Of a DNA stretch of 5,652 nucleotides, positions 1-5,652 are shown piece by piece. The notes under the pieces were generated by a model. It was not told the origin of the DNA. It worked only from the letters and a program-made list of their open reading frames with translations, and searched no databases. This stretch comes from Synergistaceae bacterium (GTDB lineage Bacteria > Synergistota > Synergistia > Synergistales > Aminobacteriaceae). The stretch spans positions 1-5,652 of the forward strand of contig JAFRSL010000136.1 in NCBI GenBank assembly GCA_017427625.1, given 5' to 3'. Each line of letters starts with the position of its first letter. Within the stretch, counting starts at the first letter, position 1. Position numbers and translations under genes: made by a program.

Positions 1-1579
1 AAGCGCGATTGAGACGGTCAACGACAAGGTAATAGCACTAAGGGAGCTTTTGCCGGACTTGGGGAGCTTCAAGGATTACGGCTTGAAGGGCGAGGATGCT
101 TATGATTTTCTCGAGGACTGGTGCAGAAATTCACACGTCCGCGCACCGTTGCAGCTCTCGGACTCGGTGCAGGTATTCGCAGGGACACCGCCGGTATTGT
201 CGTCGTTTCCAGTGTGGATAATGTCGGGCATAACGCAGAAATCGTGGTCTCCGAACGAGAAAGCCTCCCCGCTTCTTGGCAACGAAGAACGTACAAGGCT
301 CAACGAGAACGGGGCGTTTCTTCCGCGAACGAAGGAGAAAGCAGAACAGCGCGAGGCATTATTCCGTCGTCTGATTATGACGGGTGAGAGGCTCACGGTA
401 ATATCGCGCCCCCTTCTTGACGACGAGGGAAGGCCGGTATCTGAGTCTCCATTCATGCCGAAATTCCTCCATGACATGACGGATTGGAAGATGTCAACGC
501 TCAACTCTGAGGGGATAAATATTCTTCTAGATTCTGACGGTTTCACGTTCGAGGGGATTGACCCAGCCGGAAATGTCGCGCGAAATGTTCCGTGCGTAAA
601 GGCTCGTTCAAATACTGTGGCCGCGAGCGATATTCAGGAGTTATTGGAGTGCCCGCTGTTGTGGTATCAGCGTCAGGTAGCAAAACTCTATCAGCCCGAT
701 TCAGAGTTAGTCGCCCCCGCTGAATGGGGCAACATGCTTCATAAGTACTGGGAGACTGTCTGGAGGATTTACCGTGATGACATGACGGCGAAGGGTACAC
801 GTTTCACGGAAATCGCAAAATCTGAATGGGGGAAGCTGATTGAATCGGGGAAAGATGATCAGACTTACGGGAAGTTTCACCATCTTTTGAGCGACAAGAG
901 ACTAAAACGTAGGCTACAGGCTGTTGCGTTCAGGGCTGAAAGGCTCGCGGGGGTTCAGGGTGTTATTCTCGACTCTCTGCACAAGAATTACGAACACGAG
1001 GCAATACTTCTTGAGGACGAGGCACAGCTTCAAAGCGGCTGCTTCACAGGGCAGTGCGACAGGATTGAGATACTTCGGGGGCATGACGGCTCACGTGTCG
1101 CGTTCATTGCCGATTACAAGGAAGGCCGAATGTCAGCAAAGAGCTATGACGCAGGAATGAAGGACATAGCAGGTAAATTCTGGAACACTGATCTCAATTG
1201 CACGGAGTTCAAGCACGGATTACAGCTCTCACTTTACGCGGCCATGTTCGCGGAAAATTGGGGCTTTGACGTTTCGGGAGTGTATATCTTGGGACATGAG
1301 GACGGGAAAGTGTGGGGGTCATTCTCGGCTGGAACTCAGGGAATTTTCGCGGACTTTTCGCCGGAAGACAAGGACGGAAAGAAGATTGCTCTTGACACTG
1401 ACATATCGGGGCGTGTTGACGAGGGGAAATATGCTATGGGGTGCGCCGTGAGAATTTTGGAAGCCGGAGAGTTTTCGCCTGACTATGATTCAGGGAAGTG
1501 CAAGTACTGCCACATCAAGAGCATCTGCCGCAAAGGCGAGTTCAAAGGGGACATTACAGATGGGGACGGAGAGGGGTAA
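1..1579 (+). CDS. AddB/RecB-like PD-(D/E)XK nuclease with Fe-S cysteines, C-terminal part (5' end outside window)
   Basis: The frame is open from base 2 and enters from upstream. The TTG at 50 is only an internal codon, so no start is visible. About 525 residues are present. The first ~170 resemble the end of the inactive helicase-like module of AddB: a GITQKSW stretch around 227-247, then PLLGNEERTRL and a segment ending ERLTVISRP. The nuclease domain follows. It shows Cys at 650, GNMLH with the metal-ligand His at 740, the CDRIE Asp at 1058, ADYK (Asp 1112, Lys 1118) and QLSLY at 1223-1237. It ends with CKYCHIKSIC, Cys codons at 1499, 1508 and 1526. The CxxC-x5-C arrangement plus the distant Cys before the domain is the AddB iron-sulfur signature, which pins the nuclease fold together. 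Family members act on DNA ends in recombinational repair, usually with an AddA helicase-nuclease. All catalytic residues appear intact. The missing N-terminus prevents separating true AddB from other RecB-family nucleases. The gene converges on gmd. Confidence 0.85.
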   Translation, partial: SAIETVNDKVIALRELLPDLGSFKDYGLKGEDAYDFLEDWCRNSHVRAPLQLSDSVQVFAGTPPVLSSFPVWIMSGITQKSWSPNEKASPLLGNEERTRLNENGAFLPRTKEKAEQREALFRRLIMTGERLTVISRPLLDDEGRPVSESPFMPKFLHDMTDWKMSTLNSEGINILLDSDGFTFEGIDPAGNVARNVPCVKARSNTVAASDIQELLECPLLWYQRQVAKLYQPDSELVAPAEWGNMLHKYWETVWRIYRDDMTAKGTRFTEIAKSEWGKLIESGKDDQTYGKFHHLLSDKRLKRRLQAVAFRAERLAGVQGVILDSLHKNYEHEAILLEDEAQLQSGCFTGQCDRIEILRGHDGSRVAFIADYKEGRMSAKSYDAGMKDIAGKFWNTDLNCTEFKHGLQLSLYAAMFAENWGFDVSGVYILGHEDGKVWGSFSAGTQGIFADFSPEDKDGKKIALDTDISGRVDEGKYAMGCAVRILEAGEFSPDYDSGKCKYCHIKSICRKGEFKGDITDGDGEG

Positions 1580-1592
1580 AAATCCGCCCCTC
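1571..1592. terminator. Small inverted repeat at the convergent junction, possible weak bidirectional terminator
   Basis: GAGGGG (1571-1576) and CCCCTC (1587-1592) are perfect 6-base arms around a 10-base loop. A further G-T wobble (1577/1586) could close the stem to 7 pairs. The left arm and part of the loop contain the last codons and TAA of the nuclease gene. The right arm lies just beyond the gmd stop. It is the only structure in the 18-base gap between two convergent genes. Neither strand has a proper T-tract after the stem; the T run on the minus strand lies in the loop. Intrinsic termination is therefore plausible but unproven. Confidence 0.3.
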
Positions 1593-1597
1593 GCTAT

Positions 1598-2689
1598 CTA
1601 TATTTCCTCAAGTGCGCTCGTAACTTTATATCCAGCGTCGCGGATTAGAATATCCTTCCTGAAAAGCTCCAAGTCGTACTTCACCATTCGTTTGACGAGT
1701 TCAGGGAAGGTTACTTTTCTCTTCCAGCCTAATACTCTCTCGGCCTTTGACGGATCACCAAGAAGCAAGTCGACCTCAGTGGGCCGGAAATATCGCGGGT
1801 CAATCTCAATCACTACATTGCCGTTTCTCGTGTCTATGCCCTTTTCGTCAACGCCTTCACCCCTCCACTCGATAGGGATTCCAGCCTCATGGAACGCAAG
1901 TTCTGCAAATTCCCTGACCGAATGAGTCTCGCCCGTAGCAATCACAAAATCTTCGGGCTTCTCCTGCTGAAGTATCATCCACATTGCGCGGACGTAATCC
2001 TCCGAATGCCCCCAGTCGCGCTTCGAGTTGAGGTTTCCGAGATAGGTCTTGTCCTGAAGTCCTAGTGCTATTCTTGCGGCGGCTCTCGTGATCTTGCGGG
2101 TAACGAATGTCTCACCCCTAAGCTCGGACTCGTGGTTGAAGAGTATTCCGTTGCAAGCGAAAATGTCATATGCCTCGCGGTAATTCACAGTTATCCAGTA
2201 AGCATACAGCTTGGCGGCAGCGTAAGGGCTTCGCGGGTAGAACGGCGTTGTCTCCTTCTGCGGTGTCTCCTGAACCTTCCCGAAAAGCTCGCTCGTCGAT
2301 GCCTGATAGAACTTCGTGTGCTTCTCAAGCCCCAGTATCCTTATCGCCTCAAGTAGTCTCAGCGTCCCCAAGCCGTCAGAGTCAGCAGTGTATTCAGGTG
2401 TCTCGAATGAAACGCTTACATGGCTCTGTGCGGCAAGGTTGTAGATTTCGTCGGGCTGAATCTTCTGCACCATGTGAATGAGATTGCTTGAGTCCGTCAA
2501 ATCTCCGTAGTGAAGGTAGAACTTGTGTCCCTCTTCGTGCAAGTCCCTGTAGAACCTGTCAATCCTCGCCGTGTTGAAAATGGAGCTTCTTCGCTTAAGG
2601 CCGTGAACCTCGTAGCCATTCTTCAGCAGAAACGCCGTGAGATATGCGCCGTCCTGCCCTGTTATTCCTGTGATTAGTGCTTTCTTCAT
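1598..2689 (-). CDS. gmd: GDP-mannose 4,6-dehydratase
   Basis: This cytosolic short-chain dehydrogenase/reductase-family enzyme converts GDP-D-mannose to GDP-4-keto-6-deoxymannose, using tightly bound NADP+. The product feeds GDP-fucose, GDP-rhamnose, perosamine or 6-deoxytalose synthesis for surface polysaccharides. The 363 residues match the usual full length. The N-terminal GITGQDG (8-14) is the Rossmann GxxGxxG loop. STSELFG supplies Thr132 and Glu134, and YAAAK supplies Tyr156 and Lys160, giving the complete catalytic set. Further hallmarks are NHES (185-188), [50 protein letters not shown] and [12 protein letters not shown]. The usual Pro after NHES is Glu189, a mild oddity. The ATG overlaps the ankyrin gene's TGA as ATGA, and a strong AAGGAGG lies 10 bases upstream. 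Family identity is very secure. No GDP-fucose synthase or other partner gene is in the window, so the final sugar is unknown. Confidence 0.97.
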   Translation of the reverse strand: MKKALITGITGQDGAYLTAFLLKNGYEVHGLKRRSSIFNTARIDRFYRDLHEEGHKFYLHYGDLTDSSNLIHMVQKIQPDEIYNLAAQSHVSVSFETPEYTADSDGLGTLRLLEAIRILGLEKHTKFYQASTSELFGKVQETPQKETTPFYPRSPYAAAKLYAYWITVNYREAYDIFACNGILFNHESELRGETFVTRKITRAAARIALGLQDKTYLGNLNSKRDWGHSEDYVRAMWMILQQEKPEDFVIATGETHSVREFAELAFHEAGIPIEWRGEGVDEKGIDTRNGNVVIEIDPRYFRPTEVDLLLGDPSKAERVLGWKRKVTFPELVKRMVKYDLELFRKDILIRDAGYKVTSALEEI

Positions 2690-4014
2690 CGCTTAACTTC
2701 CTCCTTAAGAATTTCAATCATCTCATTGTCATAGTCCATCATGGCGCACGCTATTGCATTCATTCCCTTATTGTCAGCAATATTCACGTCAGCACCGTGC
2801 CTGATAAGCAGCCTTATGGTATCGAGCTGTGCCTCGCGCTTAATCGCCGCGTAAATCACCGTAAGTCCAAACCATGATTCCCAGCCTTCAGCCCTTATTC
2901 CTCCCGTTCGTATTAGGGATGACATCATTATTTCGGGATTTCTGTCCCTCCCGCTCATAACCCAGAGAAGTGCCGTCATTCCGTCCTTGTCCTGAGCGTT
3001 TATATCTGCTCCGTGCTCGATCAGTGCCTCCATCATTCCTGGTTCTGTGCCGACATCGAGAGCCGCAAGCATTAAGGGAGTCCGTTTGTTGTTGTCAGAA
3101 ATGTTGGGGTCTGCGCCGTATTTGAGCAAAAGCCTCAATATCTCCTCGCCCGTAAGAACCGCGTAAACGAGGGCAGTTTTTCCTGCACTGTCGCGGAAAT
3201 TTGGGTTTGCTCCGTTCGACAGAAGTATCTCGGTGATGTCGGGACGTTCAGCAGAGATCGAGATGTTTATGGCATTCGTTACGATTTCGGAGCCTAAGCT
3301 GAATACTTCGTTGAGGTCAGCGCCATTCTCGGCAAGGAACTTCACCATCTCAGCATCAATGGGCTTGTCCCCTGAGAACATGGCCGCCATCAAAGCAGTC
3401 TGTTCGCTCTCAATAAAGCACTTCCGGTTTATGTCAGCACCGTTCTTGAAGATTATGTCGAGGAACGGAATATTCCCGGCCTTCACAGCGATGATCATTG
3501 CCTCATCGTATATTGCTCCGGCTTTCATGAGGCTCTTTATGATTTCGGGGTGAATTTTCTTTCTTCTTCGGCCATCGTTGAACTCCTTCATCTGCGCTAA
3601 AACTGTGTACATCAACGGATTATATCCTGCGTCGGATCTCACGTTCACGTCTGCTCCAAACTCAATCAGCCATCTCACGACCTTTGGCTTGTTCGCAATT
3701 ATTGCGAGGAAAAGAGGGTTTTGTGCGTTTGAGCCTATTTGATTTACGTCAGCACCAAGATCAACCAAAAGTTTAAGCAGCCTCTTCTTACCCTTCACTA
3801 TAGCGGCAGTGAAACCCTCTCCTGAGTATGCCCCGTGTTCCATCAAGACCTTTATTGCGTCCTCGTTCTCCTCCATTACGGCGACAAAGAGCGGCGGAAC
3901 TTTCGCACCGTAAATGTAGGCTTTCTTGTTCACGCTTGCTCCCCTCTCGATGGCAAACTCCACATCTTCACGGCTTCCAACCGCGCAAATTGCCAGAAAA
4001 TCCTTCTGCCTCAT
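2686..4014 (-). CDS. Ankyrin-repeat protein of unknown function
   Basis: The 442-residue protein is built almost entirely of ankyrin repeats, helix-turn-helix units that normally bind other proteins. About 12 repeat ends are visible as GADVN-like turns: G25, G61, G87, G120, G165, G192, G231, G268, G300, G335, G371 and G407. A 13th, shortened repeat caps the C-terminus. Helix signatures such as [23 protein letters not shown] and TALLWVM precede them. Several repeats are divergent (near 61, 165 and 371). Repeat 5 carries an insertion of about 15 residues with a basic patch, GRRRKK (148-153). There is no signal peptide, membrane segment or enzymatic domain, so a cytoplasmic scaffold or binding role is inferred; the partner is unknown. 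The ATG follows the tlyA stop by 6 bases. GAGG close upstream (4 bases) and GAGGGG 13 bases upstream are both poorly spaced ribosome sites, which suggests coupling to tlyA. It overlaps gmd by 4 bases. Confidence 0.93.
   Translation of the reverse strand: MRQKDFLAICAVGSREDVEFAIERGASVNKKAYIYGAKVPPLFVAVMEENEDAIKVLMEHGAYSGEGFTAAIVKGKKRLLKLLVDLGADVNQIGSNAQNPLFLAIIANKPKVVRWLIEFGADVNVRSDAGYNPLMYTVLAQMKEFNDGRRRKKIHPEIIKSLMKAGAIYDEAMIIAVKAGNIPFLDIIFKNGADINRKCFIESEQTALMAAMFSGDKPIDAEMVKFLAENGADLNEVFSLGSEIVTNAINISISAERPDITEILLSNGANPNFRDSAGKTALVYAVLTGEEILRLLLKYGADPNISDNNKRTPLMLAALDVGTEPGMMEALIEHGADINAQDKDGMTALLWVMSGRDRNPEIMMSSLIRTGGIRAEGWESWFGLTVIYAAIKREAQLDTIRLLIRHGADVNIADNKGMNAIACAMMDYDNEMIEILKEEVKR
2700..2706 (-). 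promoter_or_regulatory. Ribosome binding site of gmd, inside the end of the ankyrin gene
   Basis: The minus strand reads AAGGAGG here, a near-perfect Shine-Dalgarno sequence. It ends 10 bases before the gmd ATG and encodes the Lys-Glu-Glu near the ankyrin C-terminus. It fixes the gmd start. Together with the ATGA stop/start overlap, it allows both translational coupling and efficient independent initiation. Confidence 0.8.
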
Positions 4015-4020
4015 ATGACC

Positions 4021-4812
4021 TCAATCACCCCTCGTGTATTCGTGTGCCTCGTCAACTATACCATCAATGCTGAAAATTTCATCTTCCCCATCGTGCGAAA
4101 TGCGACACAAAAATTCTATGTTCCCTTCCTGGCCTCTTATCGGGGAATATGTGAGGCCCTTGACTTTGAAGCCCGTACTCTCACGAATGAAGCCAAGAAT
4201 CTCCTCGATGACTTCAACATGAATCGCCCTGTCCCTGATTACGCCGCGAGAAATTCTGTCCCTTCCGGCCTCGAACTGCGGTTTAATCAGAACAACAGCC
4301 TCGCCCGCAACGTCATCAAGAACAGGAAGTATCAGCCTCAACGATATGAACGAGACATCACAGCCCGCAAATTCTACAGTTTCAGGGAAATCATTGTGCG
4401 TGAGATAGCGTGCGTTGGTCCTGTCCATTACGACGACGCGGGGATCAGTCATGAGCCTCCAAATCAGCTGCCCGTAACCGACATCGACAGCATAGACTTT
4501 CCGCGCACCTTTCGTGAGCATTACATCAGTGAAGCCCCCTGTTGAGGCCCCGAAGTCAGCACAGACTTTTCCAGCAACATTAAGATTGAAGACCTCAAAT
4601 GCCCGCAATAACTTGAACGCTCCTCTTCCTGCCCATTGTGGAGAGTCGTCAACAGTAATATTCACTCCGCGCTCGTACATTGCGCCTGATTTCGTGATTA
4701 CCTGACCATTAACCCGAACTTTTCCCGCCATAATTAAAGCCTGAGCCTTGTTCCTCGTTTCAGTGAGGCCAAGTTCAGGCAGTAATTTATCCAAACGTTC
4801 CTTATTCTTCAT
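4021..4812 (-). CDS. tlyA: TlyA-family rRNA (cytidine-2'-O)-methyltransferase
   Basis: TlyA enzymes 2'-O-methylate cytidines in 16S and/or 23S rRNA using S-adenosylmethionine. In mycobacteria this affects capreomycin sensitivity, and the old 'hemolysin A' name is historical. From the chosen ATG the protein is 263 residues. Residues 1-60 form an S4-type RNA-binding domain (KERLDKLLPELGL, AGKVRVNG), followed by an FtsJ/RrmJ-like Rossmann methyltransferase. DFGASTGGFTD (86-96) is the cofactor-binding loop. The family's KDKE catalytic tetrad appears as Lys67 (GRGAFK), Asp152 (CDVSFISL), Lys177 (IKPQFEAG) and Glu233 (GNIEFL). The frame stays open to an ATG at 4881, but those extra 23 residues overlap dxs, look unlike the family and are rejected. 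TlyA proteins normally begin just before KERLD. The chosen start overlaps the dxs end by 11 bases with no clear Shine-Dalgarno, so coupled re-initiation is likely. A short acidic C-terminal tail follows the fold. Confidence 0.94.
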   Translation of the reverse strand: MKNKERLDKLLPELGLTETRNKAQALIMAGKVRVNGQVITKSGAMYERGVNITVDDSPQWAGRGAFKLLRAFEVFNLNVAGKVCADFGASTGGFTDVMLTKGARKVYAVDVGYGQLIWRLMTDPRVVVMDRTNARYLTHNDFPETVEFAGCDVSFISLRLILPVLDDVAGEAVVLIKPQFEAGRDRISRGVIRDRAIHVEVIEEILGFIRESTGFKVKGLTYSPIRGQEGNIEFLCRISHDGEDEIFSIDGIVDEAHEYTRGD

Positions 4813-5652
4813 TCTTGTAGCTGTCCAAGATGTTCCGCGCTGTGAGACCGTAAAGTTCTCGCTGTTCGGATTGAGTGGCATGTTTTACGCAGACATCAGG
4901 AACTCCGAAGCGCAATAGCCTCGTACCGTAACCGCCCTCAGCGATCATTGCCCCCAATGCCTCGCCGAAACCTCCGGCCATGTAGTTGTCCTCAACGACC
5001 GCGACAGTGTTATAGCGTCTCAATATCCCGTCAACAGCATCAGCATCAACAGGCTTGACCCTCCTCACGTCATATACCGCAGGAACATCAACGCCCTCAC
5101 GTCCGGCCAAGTCTCTGGCATCGAGAATTATTCCCACGCCCGTACCGTTCCCAAGCAACGCCCAATTCTCGCCGTCATGAATCTTTACGATCCCCTCACC
5201 GTTAGACTCAACGCTCAATTTCACGGGAGGGATTTTCCCACGAGGGTAACGAATGAGAGTCGGCCCGTTACGTTTTGAGGCGTAAATCATGCACTCCCTC
5301 AACGAGTCCTCGTCGCATGGAGCGAAAATCTCAAGGTTAGGCACAGCCCTTCCCCACGATATGTCGAGCATACCCTGATGAGTATCTCCGTCTGAGCCTG
5401 AGAGTCCCGCCCTGTCAACCATAATGACAACCGGAAGATTCTGAAGCGCAATATCGTGCATGAGCTGATCCGTCGCCCTCTGCAAGAATGTCGAGTATAT
5501 GAACACCCAAGGACGCATTCCCCCAGCCGCAAGTCCAGCTGCCATAGTGAGCATGTGGGACTCAGCAATCCCAACATCGAAGAAGCGTTCCGGGAAATTC
5601 CGCGAGAATTTCTCCAGCTTAACACCCGTCATCATGGCCGCCGTGAAGCAAA
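4802..5652 (-). CDS. dxs: 1-deoxy-D-xylulose-5-phosphate synthase, C-terminal part (5' end outside window)
   Basis: DXS is a thiamine-diphosphate enzyme that joins pyruvate and glyceraldehyde 3-phosphate into DXP, the first step of the MEP isoprenoid pathway and a thiamine/pyridoxal precursor. About 282 C-terminal residues are present of the usual ~620. The frame is open through base 5650 (CFTAAMM...), so the ATG at 5635 is internal. The pyrimidine-binding domain shows DVGIAESH with the cofactor-activating Glu at 5561-5563, IYSTFLQRATDQ, VDRAGLSGSDGDTHQG with its His at 5378-5380, and IRYPRG (Arg at 5249-5251) for phosphate binding. The C-terminal transketolase domain follows, with RRVKPVD, VVEDNYMAGGFGEA and FGVPD. 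Two positions differ from common family forms: IAESH instead of IAEQH, and QRATDQ instead of QRAYDQ. The TAA lies 11 bases inside tlyA. The dxs-tlyA pair is a widely conserved order, often with ispA and xseB upstream. Confidence 0.96.
   Translation of the reverse strand, partial: CFTAAMMTGVKLEKFSRNFPERFFDVGIAESHMLTMAAGLAAGGMRPWVFIYSTFLQRATDQLMHDIALQNLPVVIMVDRAGLSGSDGDTHQGMLDISWGRAVPNLEIFAPCDEDSLRECMIYASKRNGPTLIRYPRGKIPPVKLSVESNGEGIVKIHDGENWALLGNGTGVGIILDARDLAGREGVDVPAVYDVRRVKPVDADAVDGILRRYNTVAVVEDNYMAGGFGEALGAMIAEGGYGTRLLRFGVPDVCVKHATQSEQRELYGLTARNILDSYKNEE

Noticed and set aside
50..52. TTG as the start of the nuclease gene
   Set aside because: The frame is open upstream to the window edge and the residues before it fit the same helicase-like module, so the gene is truncated by the window.
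100..546. Open frame on the - strand, 148 codons, inside the nuclease gene
   Set aside because: It is antisense to a conserved AddB-like region, with no motif and no own ribosome site.
1485..1925. Open frame on the + strand, 146 codons, overlapping the nuclease end and gmd
   Set aside because: It runs through the nuclease C-terminus in another frame and then antisense to conserved gmd codons. Its Ser/Thr/Pro-rich composition is typical of a shadow frame.
2686..4014. Ankyrin repeats as DNA-level tandem repeats or a CRISPR-like array
   Set aside because: The periodicity exists only in the protein. The DNA units are diverged and of uneven length, with no constant direct repeat.
3835..4545. Long open frame on the + strand, 236 codons, opposite ank and tlyA
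   Set aside because: It lies antisense to two clearly recognised genes, spans their junction, has no recognisable motif and reads as low-information sequence. It is a shadow of the minus-strand coding.
5633..5635. ATG as the start of dxs
   Set aside because: The preceding codons read CFTAA, matching the conserved DXS stretch before this Met, so the gene continues beyond the window.

Overview
The window is almost wholly protein-coding. It looks like a chromosomal segment of a free-living bacterium with moderate GC content, tightly packed genes and Shine-Dalgarno initiation. The MEP isoprenoid pathway (dxs) next to tlyA is a pairing seen in many Gram-positive and related phyla. An AddB-like recombination nuclease and a long ankyrin-repeat protein in the same stretch would suit a gut or rumen anaerobe, perhaps Synergistota or a Firmicute. 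This lineage guess rests on recalled family resemblance and is only tentative. No mobile element, CRISPR array, rRNA or tRNA gene was seen.

Layout: on the + strand, 1-1579 is the 3' part of a RecB/AddB-type gene. It holds the end of a helicase-like module and a complete PD-(D/E)XK nuclease domain with the four cysteines of an AddB-type iron-sulfur cluster. Its stop lies only 18 bases from the stop of a convergent minus-strand gene cluster, and a small inverted repeat covers the junction.

The minus-strand cluster, in transcription order, is dxs (5' end outside the window), tlyA, a 442-residue ankyrin-repeat protein, and gmd. The junctions are an 11-base overlap (dxs/tlyA), a 6-base gap (tlyA/ank) and a 4-base ATGA overlap (ank/gmd). 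This strongly suggests one transcript with coupled translation. dxs makes the isoprenoid precursor DXP, tlyA methylates ribosomal RNA, and gmd makes the GDP-sugar precursor of fucose, rhamnose, perosamine or related surface sugars. The ankyrin protein has no assignable function.

The first two minus-strand genes form a conserved housekeeping pair. The ank-gmd pair downstream is unexpected there and is the most interesting feature. I found no convincing evidence of a wholly new biological system.
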